A stretch of DNA of 64,000 nt from Achromobacter sp. UMC46 (lineage in GTDB: Bacteria > Pseudomonadota > Gammaproteobacteria > Burkholderiales > Burkholderiaceae_B): the NCBI RefSeq assembly GCF_014170335.1, contig NZ_LZZS01000033.1:124001-188000 (forward strand), read 5' to 3'. The notes under the pieces were generated by a model. It saw only the letters and a program-made list of their open reading frames with translations. It was not told the DNA's origin and made no database searches. Below, one piece after another: positions 9,238-18,005 of the stretch (its first letter is position 1; each line of letters opens with the position of its first letter). The position numbers and the translations under genes were made by a program.

Positions 9238-10302
9238 ATGGCCCTAGTCTCCATGCGCCAGTTGCTCGACCATGCCGCCGAGCACGGCTACGGCATTCCG
9301 GCTTTCAACGTCAATAACCTGGAACAGGTTCAGGCCATCATGGAAGCCGCTGCGGAGACCGACAGCCCGGTGATCATGCAGGCCTCGGCCGGCGCGCGCA
9401 AGTACGCAGGCGAAGGTTTCCTGAAGCACCTGATCCAGGCCGCGGTGGAATCCTATCCGCACATCCCCGTCGTGATGCACCAGGACCACGGCCAGTCGCC
9501 GAAGGTCTGCCAAGGCGCCATCGACCTGGGCTTCTCCAGCGTAATGATGGACGGTTCGCTCAAGGAAGACGGCAAGACCATCGCCGACTACGACTACAAC
9601 GTCGACGTCACCAAGAAAGTCGTGGACATCGCCCACAAGCTGGGCGTGACCGTTGAAGGCGAACTGGGCTGCCTGGGTTCCCTGGAAACGATGGAAGGCG
9701 ACAAGGAAGATGGCCATGGCGCCGACGGCAAGCTGACCATGGACCAGCTGCTGACCGATCCGGAACAAGCCGCCGACTTCGTGCGCCGCACGCAACTGGA
9801 CGCCCTGGCGATCGCCATCGGCACCAGCCACGGCGCCTACAAGTTCACGCGCAAGCCCACCGGCGACATCCTGTCGATCTCCCGCATCAAGGAAATCCAC
9901 GCCCGCCTGCCGAACACCCACCTGGTGATGCACGGCAGCTCCAGCGTGCCGCAAGAACTGCTGGCCGAGATCCGCGAATTCGGCGGCAACATGAAGGAAA
10001 CCTACGGCGTGCCCGTCGAGGAAATCCAGGAAGCCATCAAGTACGGCGTGCGCAAGATCAATATCGACACCGATATTCGTCTGGCCATGACCGGCGCGAT
10101 CCGCCGCTTCTTCGCCGAGAACCCCGAAAAGTTCGACCCGCGCGAATACCTGAAGCCCGCCCGCGCCGCCGCCAAGGCGATCTGTGTGGCTCGCTACACG
10201 GAATTCGGCACCGCCGGCAACGCCAGCAAGATCCGCGCGCTGCCGCTGACCGACATCGCCGCGCAGTACGCCTCGGGCAAGCTGTCGCAAGTGGTGCAAT
10301 AA
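9238..10302 (+). CDS. fba: Class II fructose-bisphosphate aldolase
   Basis: The zinc-dependent aldolase interconverts fructose 1,6-bisphosphate with dihydroxyacetone phosphate and glyceraldehyde 3-phosphate in glycolysis and gluconeogenesis. The 354-residue protein has the zinc-binding HQDHG near residue 81, [17 protein letters not shown] and the substrate-binding [11 protein letters not shown]. It belongs to the longer CbbA-type group. A strong ribosome site TAGGAGGA lies before the ATG. It is flanked by a strong terminator and appears monocistronic. Confidence 0.97.
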   Translation: MALVSMRQLLDHAAEHGYGIPAFNVNNLEQVQAIMEAAAETDSPVIMQASAGARKYAGEGFLKHLIQAAVESYPHIPVVMHQDHGQSPKVCQGAIDLGFSSVMMDGSLKEDGKTIADYDYNVDVTKKVVDIAHKLGVTVEGELGCLGSLETMEGDKEDGHGADGKLTMDQLLTDPEQAADFVRRTQLDALAIAIGTSHGAYKFTRKPTGDILSISRIKEIHARLPNTHLVMHGSSSVPQELLAEIREFGGNMKETYGVPVEEIQEAIKYGVRKINIDTDIRLAMTGAIRRFFAENPEKFDPREYLKPARAAAKAICVARYTEFGTAGNASKIRALPLTDIAAQYASGKLSQVVQ

Positions 10303-10343
10303 CGCTTTCGCGACGCCGTCCCCGGGCGGCGGCGCGGCAGTGA

Positions 10344-10380
10344 AAAGGGGCGGGTCCATGCGGACCCGCCCCTTTGTTTT
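10344..10380 (+). terminator. Intrinsic terminator after fba
   Basis: A 14-base-pair perfect stem (AAAGGGGCGGGTCC with its complement) around the tetraloop ATGC is followed by GTTTT. It is among the strongest hairpins in the window and would also serve the convergent gene on the other strand. Confidence 0.9.
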
Positions 10381-10398
10381 GCCGTGCTCGGCGCGCGC

Positions 10399-10854
10399 CT
10401 AGGCGGCCGGGGCGTTGTGCGCAAAGTGCGGGACGCTGCGGTCCACCTGGTGCCAGGACGGGGCCGAGCTCGTCCACAGACTGGCCTTGGCATGGAAGGC
10501 TTCCGGATCGTCCAGCGACCCGGCCCGCACCACTTCGTAACCCATGCCTTCAGAGCCGCCGAACAGCGGCGTGCCACAGGCGGCGCAGAAACTGCGCATG
10601 ACGGTGTGGCCGGAATCACCCTTGTAGCGATGTTCCTTGACCTGGCCGCGCAGCATCGTGACCGAGCCGGCGGGGAAGATCAGCGCATGGGCCGGGGCGC
10701 CCCCGCTGGAATACTGGCAGTCCCGGCAATGACAGGTGGCGGCGGTGATGGGTTCGTCGGTGACGGCGTAACGGACGGCGCCGCACTGGCAGCCGCCAGT
10801 CAGATGCACCTGCGCGTCGGCGGCGGGCGGGCGTTTGAGGGAAGCATCCTGCAT
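10399..10854 (-). CDS. GFA (glutathione-dependent formaldehyde-activating) family protein
   Basis: A 151-residue zinc protein of the GFA/CENP-V fold. The conserved cysteines are all present: GGCQCGAVRY near residue 21, CHCRDCQ near residue 41 and FCAACGTPLFGG near residue 90. Founding members accelerate the addition of formaldehyde to glutathione, but most members have no proven role, so the substrate is left open. It faces fba across a shared terminator and appears monocistronic. Confidence 0.88.
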   Translation of the reverse strand: MQDASLKRPPAADAQVHLTGGCQCGAVRYAVTDEPITAATCHCRDCQYSSGGAPAHALIFPAGSVTMLRGQVKEHRYKGDSGHTVMRSFCAACGTPLFGGSEGMGYEVVRAGSLDDPEAFHAKASLWTSSAPSWHQVDRSVPHFAHNAPAA

Positions 10855-11119
10855 ACGGCTTTGTCTCCGGACGTAAGGTCAGCGCCGTGACGCCCAGGGG
10901 CGGCCGGTGCGAATAGTGTGTTGGGAATCAGAGCCTAACCCGGCCCCTGCCGCCCGGCAAGGCGGACATATTTGCAGTAATCTATGCGCTTTGCAGGGTT
11001 CGTGTTCCGGCGCTTCGTGCGTCATGCGGCGCGCCCCGCGCAGTTTCCGATTTCGTTCTACTTCCCGCCCTGGCGATTGCCCGAGGCGGGAATCTTCATT
11101 TTTGCCATAGGCCATTCCC

Positions 11120-12001
11120 GTGACTTCTGCTTTGCATCAATCCAGCATCAAGTCCTTGCCGCTGCTGGGCCGCGGTAAGGTGCGCGATATGTACGCGGTG
11201 GGCGACGACAAGTTGCTGATCGTCGCGTCGGATCGTATCTCCGCCTTCGACGTGATTCTTGACGATCCCATTCCCGGCAAGGGACAGGTGCTGACCGAGC
11301 TGACCGAATTCTGGTTGCAGAAGCTGGCCCACATCCTGCCGAACCACTCGACGGGCGTGAAGCCCGAAGACGTGGTGGCCCCGGACGAGGTGGACCAGGT
11401 GCGCGGCCGCGCCGTCGTGGTCAAGCGCCTGAAGCCGATCCTGGTGGAAGCGGTTGCCCGCGGCTACCTGATCGGGTCCGGCTGGAAAGACTACCAATCC
11501 ACCGGCGCCATCTGCGGCATCAAGCTTCCCGCCGGCCTGCAGCAGGCCAGCCAGTTGCCTGAGCCGATCTTCACGCCCGCCGCCAAGGCCGAATTCGGCA
11601 TGCACGACGAAAACGTGGACTTCGCGCACGTGGTCAAGGAAGTGGGCCAGGAATTGGCCGAGCGCATCCGCGACGTCACGCTCAAACTGTATGCCGAAGC
11701 CGCCAAGTTCGCCGCGACCAAGGGCATCATCATCGCCGACACCAAGTTCGAATTCGGCCTGGACGACAACGGCACGCTGCACCTGATGGACGAAGTGCTG
11801 ACGCCCGATTCGTCGCGTTTCTGGCCGGCCGACGGCTACCGCGTCGGCATCAGCCCCCCGTCGTTCGACAAGCAGTTCGTGCGCGACTGGCTGGAAACCC
11901 AAACCTGGGACAAGACGCCGCCCGCCCCGCGCCTGCCGCAAGACGTGCTGGAAAAGACGGCCGCCAAGTACCGCGAAGCGCTGGACCGTCTGATTGCCTG
12001 A
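11120..12001 (+). CDS. purC: SAICAR synthetase
   Basis: PurC joins carboxyaminoimidazole ribotide and aspartate with ATP to form SAICAR, in de novo purine synthesis. The 293-residue protein has the nucleotide-binding GRGKVRDMY near residue 18 and the signature SDRISAFDV near residue 38, plus [13 protein letters not shown] and [10 protein letters not shown]. The start codon is GTG; no better ATG is in frame, and the product has the normal length. purE and purK lie about 1 kb downstream, separated by a small thiol-redox pair. Confidence 0.97.
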   Translation: MTSALHQSSIKSLPLLGRGKVRDMYAVGDDKLLIVASDRISAFDVILDDPIPGKGQVLTELTEFWLQKLAHILPNHSTGVKPEDVVAPDEVDQVRGRAVVVKRLKPILVEAVARGYLIGSGWKDYQSTGAICGIKLPAGLQQASQLPEPIFTPAAKAEFGMHDENVDFAHVVKEVGQELAERIRDVTLKLYAEAAKFAATKGIIIADTKFEFGLDDNGTLHLMDEVLTPDSSRFWPADGYRVGISPPSFDKQFVRDWLETQTWDKTPPAPRLPQDVLEKTAAKYREALDRLIA

Positions 12002-12019
12002 TTTTTCCGTGCTGAAGAA

Positions 12020-12045
12020 AACCCGCTCTACGAGCGGGTTTTTTT
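12020..12045 (+). terminator. Intrinsic terminator after purC
   Basis: AACCCGCTC, a three-base loop and GAGCGGGTT run directly into a tract of T. It isolates purC from the Fur-box-like promoter that follows. Confidence 0.88.
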
Positions 12046-12065
12046 ATGGGCGCGGCCATCGGTAT

Positions 12066-12099
12066 TGATAACAATTATTGCGTATTGTTACGTTATACT
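12066..12099 (+). promoter_or_regulatory. Fur-box-like operator with a -10 element
   Basis: TGATAACAATTATTG matches 12 of the 14 defined bases of the 7-1-7 Fur consensus (TGATAAT-N-ATTATCA). Fourteen bases later is TATACT, a good -10 hexamer; the operator covers the -35 region, where no clear -35 hexamer is seen. The AT-rich block stands out from its GC-rich surroundings. It lies 45 bases before the start of the small membrane protein gene. Confidence 0.55.
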
Positions 12100-12143
12100 C
12101 ATCGGCTGCCTTAGCAGGACGTCCGTCGACAGGAGTCTTTCGC

Positions 12144-12302
12144 ATGATCATGATGTTGCCCTTTCTGACCGGATCGGTCGCGGTGTGGTTCGGGGTGCTG
12201 GGAAAGCGCCGCCCGTGCGTGACCTTCTGGCTGCTCACGCTTGCGATCTTCGCCGCCTGGTGCAATTACCACATGACCAGCCCGCTGGCGCTTTCCTGGT
12301 AA
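12144..12302 (+). CDS. Small two-helix membrane protein (DUF5993-like)
   Basis: A 52-residue protein made of two hydrophobic helices, MLPFLTGSVAVWFGVL and CVTFWLLTLAIFAAW, joined by the basic loop GKRRP. Size, pattern and its place directly before a DsbB-like gene match small proteins annotated as DUF5993; I make that assignment from memory of the pattern. The ATG follows a good AGGAG site; an upstream in-frame ATG would add 22 unlikely residues across the promoter. Ten bases separate it from the next gene, so the two are co-transcribed. Its function is unknown; a helper role for the DsbB-like protein is an inference. Confidence 0.72.
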   Translation: MIMMLPFLTGSVAVWFGVLGKRRPCVTFWLLTLAIFAAWCNYHMTSPLALSW

Positions 12303-12312
12303 AGGCGGGGCG

Positions 12313-12885
12313 ATGATCTTCTCTCGCAACCCCGCGCGCGGCTCGCGCGTGTTGAACGGGCTGGCGCTGCTGGGCGTGACCGGCATCCTGGGCGTGGCTT
12401 TCGCCTGGCAGTTCATCTATGACGAGCTGCCGTGCCCCTTGTGCCTGCTGCAGCGCGTGGCGTTCATCCTGGCCGGGGTGGGATTCTTGCTGAACATGCG
12501 GGTCGGGCCGTCGCCCATGCACTACGGCATGAGCATCGCGGCGTCGCTGGGCGGCATGGCGGCCTCGGGCCGGCAGGTGCTGCTGCACATCGCCCCCGGC
12601 GATCCCGGCTACGGCACCCCTTTCATGGGGCTGCACTTCTACACCTGGGCGTTCATCGCCTTCGTCGCCATCATCGTCTTCTGCGTCCTGATGCAGTCCG
12701 CCGACCGCAAATGGGGCGACAGCATGCTGAAGAAACCGGTATCGGCGCTGGGTATCGTGGTCATGGCCCTGTTTTTCATCCTGTCGCTGGCCAACGTCGC
12801 CAGCACCACCCTGGAATGCGGTTTCGGGCCTTGCCCGGACAATCCCGACAGCTATCTGTGGCTGCCGTCTCCGGCCGCGTCATAG
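12313..12885 (+). CDS. DsbB/DsbI-like disulfide bond formation protein
   Basis: An inner-membrane quinone-linked thiol oxidase of the DsbB family, 190 residues with about five membrane segments. The first redox pair is CPLC near residues 38-41, after the first helix, in the usual place. The loop that carries the second cysteine pair in classical DsbB (here GDPGYGTP) has no cysteine. Instead a C-x4-C pair (CGFGPC) lies after the last helix near the carboxy terminus, on the periplasmic side by the predicted topology. This resembles DsbI-like variants more than housekeeping DsbB. It shares the Fur-box-like promoter with the preceding gene. Confidence 0.82.
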   Translation: MIFSRNPARGSRVLNGLALLGVTGILGVAFAWQFIYDELPCPLCLLQRVAFILAGVGFLLNMRVGPSPMHYGMSIAASLGGMAASGRQVLLHIAPGDPGYGTPFMGLHFYTWAFIAFVAIIVFCVLMQSADRKWGDSMLKKPVSALGIVVMALFFILSLANVASTTLECGFGPCPDNPDSYLWLPSPAAS

Positions 12886-12989
12886 GCGGTCGCGCGCGCC
12901 GGGTAAAATACCGGGTTTCGCGGACCGAGTCCGCGGCCCTTTGACATTCCGCGGGCAAGTTCCGCGGTCTTACCTCTTTGACACCGGTT

Positions 12990-13511
12990 ATGACAGCCAA
13001 GACTTCCGCAGCGGCAGAGGCCACCCCCGTGGTGGGCGTGATTATGGGTTCTTCCAGCGATTGGGAGGTCATGAAGCACGCGGTCACCATGCTGGAGGAC
13101 TTCGGCGTCGCCTACGAGGCACGCGTGATTTCCGCGCACCGCATGCCGCAGGACATGGCTGAATACGGCGCGGCGGCACATGGCCGCGGCCTGCGCGGCA
13201 TCATCGCCGGCGCTGGCGGCGCGGCCCACCTGCCGGGAATGATGGCGGCGCTGACCGAAGTGCCGGTGTTCGGCGTGCCCGTGCCCTCGAAGTACCTGCG
13301 TGGCGAAGACTCGCTGCTGTCCATCGTGCAGATGCCCAAGGGCGTGCCGGTGGCCACCTTCGCGATCGGCGAGGCGGGCGCAGCCAATGCGGCGCTGCAC
13401 GTGATAGCCACGCTGGCCGGCACCGATGCCGGCCTGCACCAGAAGCTGGTGGCGTTCCGCGCGCGGCAGACGCAAGCCGCGCGCGATATGAAGGTTCCGC
13501 CCGAGGCCTGA
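12990..13511 (+). CDS. purE: N5-carboxyaminoimidazole ribonucleotide mutase
   Basis: PurE converts N5-CAIR, the product of PurK, to CAIR in de novo purine synthesis. The 173-residue protein has [13 protein letters not shown] near residue 17 and the catalytic histidine in SAHRMP near residue 53, then [11 protein letters not shown]. The ATG is chosen over an in-frame TTG four codons upstream. purK follows after five bases, so the pair is one operon, as is usual. The amino-terminal 14 residues before the fold are a variable extension. Confidence 0.97.
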   Translation: MTAKTSAAAEATPVVGVIMGSSSDWEVMKHAVTMLEDFGVAYEARVISAHRMPQDMAEYGAAAHGRGLRGIIAGAGGAAHLPGMMAALTEVPVFGVPVPSKYLRGEDSLLSIVQMPKGVPVATFAIGEAGAANAALHVIATLAGTDAGLHQKLVAFRARQTQAARDMKVPPEA

Positions 13512-13516
13512 TCAGA

Positions 13517-14707
13517 ATGACTCAATCCACTCCTTTCCTGATTGCCCCCGGCGGCTGGCTGGGCCTCCTGGGCGGCGGCCAACTGGGCCGCATGTTCTGC
13601 CACGCGGCGCAAAGCCTCGGCTACAAGGTCGCGGTGCTGGATCCGGCCGACGAATGCCCCGCGGGCATGGTGGCCGACCTGCACATCCAGGCCGCCTACG
13701 ATGACGAAGCGGGCCTGGCCCGGCTGGCCCAGACCTGTCAGGCCGTCACCACCGAATTCGAAAACGTGCCCGCTGACAGCCTGCGCACGCTGGCCACGCG
13801 CTGCCGCGTGAGCCCGGCGGCCGACGCCGTGGCCATCGTGCAGGACCGCATCGCCGAAAAGACGTTCATCGCCTCGCAAGGTATTCCCGTCGCGCCGCAC
13901 GCCGCCATCCGCACCGAAGCGGACCTGCGCGCCGCGCCCGCCGCCTTGTTCCCCGGCATCCTGAAGGTCGCCCGTCTGGGCTACGACGGCAAAGGCCAGG
14001 CCCGCATCGACACGCGCGAAGAAGCGCTGGCCGCCTTCGCCGAGTTCGGCGGCGTGGCCTGCGTGCTGGAAGCGCTGATGCCGCTGGACTACGAGATCTC
14101 CGTCGTGATCGCGCGCGGTTTCGACGGCGCCTCCGTGGTGTTCCCCGTGGCGCGCAACGTGCACCGCGACGGCATCCTGGCGGTGTCCACCGCGGCGCCG
14201 GTGCAGCTGGACGCGGCCCACGCCGAACGGCAGGCCCGCGCCACCGAGGCCGCGCAGTCGATCGCGCAAGGCCTGGGCTACCACGGCGTCCTGTGCGTGG
14301 AGTTCTTCGTGCTGACAGACGGCAGCTTGATCGTCAACGAGATCGCGCCGCGCCCGCACAACAGCGGCCACTACACGATGAACGCCTGCGTCACCAGCCA
14401 GTTCGAGCAGCAGGCGCGCGCCATGGCCGGCCTGCCGCTGGGCAGCGCCGCGCTGCTGGCGCCCGCCGTCATGCTGAACATCCTGGGCGACATCTGGTAT
14501 GCGTCTTCGGCCGCGACCACGCAACGCGAACCCGATTGGGCCGCCGCGCTGTCGGTGCCGACCGCCAAGCTGCACTTGTACGGCAAGCGGGAAGCTCGCC
14601 GTGGCCGCAAGATGGGCCACATCACGATCGTGGCCCCCAGCCTGGAACAGGCCCGCGCCGACGCCGCCCGTGTGGCTGCCGCGCTGGGCATGGACGCCCC
14701 CGAGTAA
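13517..14707 (+). CDS. purK: N5-carboxyaminoimidazole ribonucleotide synthase
   Basis: PurK is an ATP-grasp enzyme that makes N5-CAIR from AIR, bicarbonate and ATP, feeding PurE. The 396-residue protein has the dinucleotide-like LGLLGGGQLGRM near residue 14, the ATP-grasp segments ILKVARLGYDGKGQ and VLEALMPLDYEISV, and the magnesium site EFFVLTDGSLIVNEIAPRPHN. It follows purE closely and is followed after 14 bases by the Sua5-type gene, so the three may share one transcript. Confidence 0.97.
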   Translation: MTQSTPFLIAPGGWLGLLGGGQLGRMFCHAAQSLGYKVAVLDPADECPAGMVADLHIQAAYDDEAGLARLAQTCQAVTTEFENVPADSLRTLATRCRVSPAADAVAIVQDRIAEKTFIASQGIPVAPHAAIRTEADLRAAPAALFPGILKVARLGYDGKGQARIDTREEALAAFAEFGGVACVLEALMPLDYEISVVIARGFDGASVVFPVARNVHRDGILAVSTAAPVQLDAAHAERQARATEAAQSIAQGLGYHGVLCVEFFVLTDGSLIVNEIAPRPHNSGHYTMNACVTSQFEQQARAMAGLPLGSAALLAPAVMLNILGDIWYASSAATTQREPDWAAALSVPTAKLHLYGKREARRGRKMGHITIVAPSLEQARADAARVAAALGMDAPE

Positions 14708-14721
14708 GCCGCGACGATCCG

Positions 14722-15774
14722 ATGCCTTCCTTGCCCTCGCATGACTCCGCCAGCGCCGCGGACATCACCCACGCCGCGCAACGCCTGCTGGACGGCGAGC
14801 TGGCCGCCTTCCCCACCGAGACCGTCTATGGCCTGGGCGCGGATGCGGAAAGCCCGCAAGCGGTAGCGAAGATCTATGCGGCCAAGGGCCGGCCGTCGAA
14901 TCATCCGGTCATCGTGCACATCGCGCCGCACGGCGACGTGTCGTACTGGGCGGCGCAGGTGCCGCCCGAGGCGCGTCTGCTGATCGACGCGTTCTGGCCG
15001 GGGCCGTTGACCCTGATCCTCAAGCGCGCGCCCCACATCGTGGATACGGTCAGCGGCGGGCAGGACAGCATCGGCATCCGGTGCCCGTCGCATCCGGTGG
15101 CGCAGGCGTTGCTGGCGGCGTTCGCCGCAGGCAAGCCGAACGGGCAGGGCGGCGTGGCCGCGCCCTCGGCCAACAAGTTCGGCCAGGTGTCGCCCACGCG
15201 CGCCGAGCACGTGCGCCATGAATTCCCCGACGAAGTCGCGGCCGGAATGCCCGTGCTGGAAGGCGGCGCATCGGAAGTCGGCATCGAATCCACCATCCTG
15301 GACCTGTCGCGCCTGGACCGCGGCGCCGGCCCCGTGCTGCTGCGCCCCGGCCATATCAGCGCCGCGCAGATCGAAGCGGTGCTGGGCGTGCAGGTGTTCG
15401 CGCCGGACGCCGCCGCGCCGCGCGCCTCGGGCACGCTGAAAGCGCACTACGCGCCGCGCACGCCGTTGGAACTGGCTTCCGACGCGCGCCTGCAGGATGT
15501 TGCCCAAGGCCGCAACCTGCCGCAGGGCAAGGTCGTGGTGGTGGCGTATGGCGAGGCGCCCCAGGCACTGGACGCGCGCGTGCAATGGCATCCCGTGCCC
15601 GCAGACCCGGCGCGCTATGCGCAGGCCCTGTATGGCCTGCTGCGCGATCTGGACAAGCAGGGCTTTGCGCGCATCATCGTGCAGGCGCCGCCGGCGACCG
15701 TCGAGTGGCACGCAGTCAACGACCGCATCGGCCGCGCGGCCGCGGCGTTCACGCTGGATACGACGGACCTTTGA
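14722..15774 (+). CDS. sua5: Threonylcarbamoyl-AMP synthase (Sua5 type, long form)
   Basis: The enzyme makes threonylcarbamoyl-AMP from threonine, bicarbonate and ATP for the t6A37 modification of tRNAs. At 350 residues it is the two-domain Sua5/YwlC form and not the short TsaC. The YrdC domain has FPTETVYGLG near residue 31, KGRPSNHP near residue 54 and SANKFGQVSPT near residue 150. The Sua5 domain follows a linker around ASGTLKAHYAPRTPL near residue 237. The start is placed at the ATG after purK; a much longer upstream frame overlaps purK and is a shadow. Confidence 0.94.
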   Translation: MPSLPSHDSASAADITHAAQRLLDGELAAFPTETVYGLGADAESPQAVAKIYAAKGRPSNHPVIVHIAPHGDVSYWAAQVPPEARLLIDAFWPGPLTLILKRAPHIVDTVSGGQDSIGIRCPSHPVAQALLAAFAAGKPNGQGGVAAPSANKFGQVSPTRAEHVRHEFPDEVAAGMPVLEGGASEVGIESTILDLSRLDRGAGPVLLRPGHISAAQIEAVLGVQVFAPDAAAPRASGTLKAHYAPRTPLELASDARLQDVAQGRNLPQGKVVVVAYGEAPQALDARVQWHPVPADPARYAQALYGLLRDLDKQGFARIIVQAPPATVEWHAVNDRIGRAAAAFTLDTTDL

Positions 15775-15799
15775 TCCGCGGGCCGGTTGGCCGGGCCGC

Positions 15800-16627
15800 T
15801 TACGCGACCAGGAACTCCCCGATCCTTTCGACGGCCTGCTGCAAGGGCGGCAGGAACTCGTCCGTCAGCCGGTGCAGCGGCACCCGCGCGGCCTTGACAC
15901 TGACGTTCACGGCGCCGCACGCCTTGCCGCTGGCCGAGCGCACGGGCACCGAAATCGCGCGCACGTTCAATTCCAGTTCCTGGTCGACCACCGCGTAGCC
16001 CTGCTCGCGGATGCGGGCCAGTTCGGCGCGCAGCTTCGCTTCCGTGGTCAGCGTGAATTCCGTATAGGGCTGCAGGTCGACCGCGGCGAAGTAGCGCGCC
16101 AGCGCGGGCTCGGGCAATTGCGCCAGCAGCACGCGCCCGATCGACGTGCAATACGCCGGCAAGCGGCTGCCCAGCCCCATCGACGTGGCCAGCAGGCGGT
16201 TCACTTCGGAGCGCGCCAGGTACAGCATCTCGTGGCCTTCCATGATGGCCAGCGCGCAGGTCTCGTTGACGGTGGCGCTTAGCTCTTCCAGCACGGGCTG
16301 GGCCAGCGAGACGAACGGCGTCGAAGAAAAATAGGCGTAGCCCAGGCCCAGGATACGCGGCGTCAGCACGTACAGCCGGCCGTGCTGCTCGGCAATGCCC
16401 AGCAGGATCAGCGTGTGCAGGCAGCGTTGCACGACGGCGCGCGGCAGCGCGGCGCGGCGGCTGAGTTCCGCCGCCGTCTGCGGATGGCGGCGCGTGCCGA
16501 ACGCGCGGATCACATGCAGGCCGCGCGCCAGCGTCAGCATGTAATCCGGATCGCCGCGCAACTGGTCGGGATGGTCTTCCGCCGCAAGCGGGGCGGCGTA
16601 GCCGGGCGGGGGCAGGTTGGGTGGCAT
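15800..16627 (-). CDS. IclR-family regulator, PcaR/PobR-like
   Basis: A 275-residue regulator with an amino-terminal winged helix-turn-helix (residues about 28-85, with TAAELSRRAALPRAVVQRCL) and an IclR effector domain. The segment LPAYCTSIGRVLLAQL is typical of the PcaR/PcaU/PobR subgroup, which senses 3-oxoadipate or protocatechuate. It is the last gene of a leftward operon after a Bug protein, pcaI and pcaJ; its start overlaps the pcaJ stop by one base. The context fits local control of the 3-oxoadipate CoA-transferase genes, possibly through direct repeats before the first gene. Confidence 0.9.
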   Translation of the reverse strand: MPPNLPPPGYAAPLAAEDHPDQLRGDPDYMLTLARGLHVIRAFGTRRHPQTAAELSRRAALPRAVVQRCLHTLILLGIAEQHGRLYVLTPRILGLGYAYFSSTPFVSLAQPVLEELSATVNETCALAIMEGHEMLYLARSEVNRLLATSMGLGSRLPAYCTSIGRVLLAQLPEPALARYFAAVDLQPYTEFTLTTEAKLRAELARIREQGYAVVDQELELNVRAISVPVRSASGKACGAVNVSVKAARVPLHRLTDEFLPPLQQAVERIGEFLVA

Positions 16628-17268
16628 CAGCCTGCCCGCAGGGGCGCGCCGGTGCGGGTTTGCAGTTCTTTCAGCGTCATGCCGTCGATCATATCCCGAA
16701 CCATGAGGCCGTCGGGCGTGACGTCGATGACGGCAAGGTCCGTGTAGATGCGGTCGACCACGCCGGCGCCGGTCAGCGGATACGTGCAGCGCTCGACGAT
16801 CTTCGGATCGCCGTTCTTGCTGTTGTGCTCCATCATGATGAACACGCTGCGCGCGCCCACCGCCAGGTCCATCGCGCCGCCCACGGCCGGCGCTTCGCCC
16901 GGTTTGGCCAGCGACCAGTTGGCCAGGTCGCCGTTGGCCGCGACCTGCATGCCGCCCATGACGCAAATGTCCAGATGGCCGCCGCGCATCATCGCGAACG
17001 AATCCGCGTGGTGGAAATACGAGCCGCCGGCAAGCAGCGTCACTGGCTGCTTGCCGGCGTTGATCAGGTCCAGGTTGACGGCGTCGGCGGCCGGCGGCGG
17101 GCCCATGCCGAGGATGCCGTTTTCGCTGTGCAGCACGATCTCGCGGCCGGGGGGAAGATGGGCCGCCACCAGCACCGGCATGCCGATGCCCAGATTGACG
17201 TAGCTGCCGTCGGGGATGTCCAGGGCCAGGCGGCGCGCCATGGCCTCGCGGGTCAGGGGACGATGCAT
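16627..17268 (-). CDS. pcaJ: 3-oxoadipate CoA-transferase subunit B
   Basis: With PcaI this class I CoA-transferase moves CoA from succinyl-CoA to 3-oxoadipate, the second-last step of the protocatechuate and catechol pathways. The 213-residue protein carries the catalytic glutamate in SENG at residue 49, and GGAMDLAVGA and KNGDPKIVE further on. It follows pcaI after ten bases and overlaps the IclR gene by one. A broader 3-oxoacid or acetoacetate CoA-transferase role cannot be excluded by sequence, but the PcaR-like neighbour supports 3-oxoadipate. Confidence 0.92.
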   Translation of the reverse strand: MHRPLTREAMARRLALDIPDGSYVNLGIGMPVLVAAHLPPGREIVLHSENGILGMGPPPAADAVNLDLINAGKQPVTLLAGGSYFHHADSFAMMRGGHLDICVMGGMQVAANGDLANWSLAKPGEAPAVGGAMDLAVGARSVFIMMEHNSKNGDPKIVERCTYPLTGAGVVDRIYTDLAVIDVTPDGLMVRDMIDGMTLKELQTRTGAPLRAG

Positions 17269-17278
17269 GAGGGTTCCT

Positions 17279-17959
17279 TCAGCTGGAAAAGGCGGCGTTG
17301 GCCACCTCGGTGACGCGCGCGACGAAGATGCCGGGCGTCACGACGGCTTCGGGCGGCAGTTCGCCCAGTTCCGCCTTGGCGCGCACTTGCACGATCGTGG
17401 TTTTGGCCGCCATGCACATGATGGGCCCGAAGTTGCGCGCGCTCTTGTGATAGGTCAGGTTGCCCCAGCGGTCGCCCTGGTCGGCTTTGACCAGCGCGAA
17501 GTCGCCGTGCAGCGGCGTTTCGAACACGTGGCCGCGGCCGTCGATGATGCGGGTTTCCTTGCCCGCGGCCAGTTCGGTGCCGTAGGCGGTGGGCGTGAAG
17601 AATCCGCCCAGCCCGGCGCCCGCCGCGCGCAGCCGTTCGGCGATGGTGCCTTGCGGCACGCATTCCAGTTCGATGCCGCCGCGGCGGTACAGGTCGTCGA
17701 AGACCCAGGAGTGCGACGCCTTGGGAAACGAGCAGATCACGCGGCGCACGCGCCCGGCCTTGATCAGCGCGGCCAGGCCGGTCTCGTGGTTGCCCGCGTT
17801 GTTGCTCACGACCGTGAGCTCGCGCGCGCCTTGGGCGATCAGGGCGTGGATCAGTTCGGTGGGCATGCCCGCGCCGCCGAAGCCGCTGATCAGCACCGTG
17901 GCGCCGTCGTGGATGTCCGAGACCGCGGCCTCGGGGGTGTCGATGAACTTGTTGATCAT
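17279..17959 (-). CDS. pcaI: 3-oxoadipate CoA-transferase subunit A
   Basis: This is the alpha subunit of the CoA-transferase whose beta subunit follows directly. The 226-residue protein has the CoA-binding glycine-rich GFGGAGMPTEL near residue 26, NNAGNHETG, and GGFFTPTAYGTELA in the central part. It forms a heterotetramer with PcaJ. Upstream in the same operon is a Bug binding protein, 46 bases away, which may deliver the aromatic or dicarboxylate growth substrate. Naming as PcaI, and not as the acetoacetate-specific AtoD or ScoA, rests on context. Confidence 0.92.
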   Translation of the reverse strand: MINKFIDTPEAAVSDIHDGATVLISGFGGAGMPTELIHALIAQGARELTVVSNNAGNHETGLAALIKAGRVRRVICSFPKASHSWVFDDLYRRGGIELECVPQGTIAERLRAAGAGLGGFFTPTAYGTELAAGKETRIIDGRGHVFETPLHGDFALVKADQGDRWGNLTYHKSARNFGPIMCMAAKTTIVQVRAKAELGELPPEAVVTPGIFVARVTEVANAAFSS

Positions 17960-18005
17960 GGAGGACTCCGATCGGGCCGGGCGCGTTGCTGCGCCCGGTC
18001 CGCGT

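Noticed and set aside
12919..12935. CGCGGAC-CGA-GTCCGCG hairpin before purE as a riboswitch or terminator
   Set aside because: It is a simple seven-base-pair stem without T tract or any conserved riboswitch core; the repeated CCGCGG nearby may be chance in GC-rich DNA.
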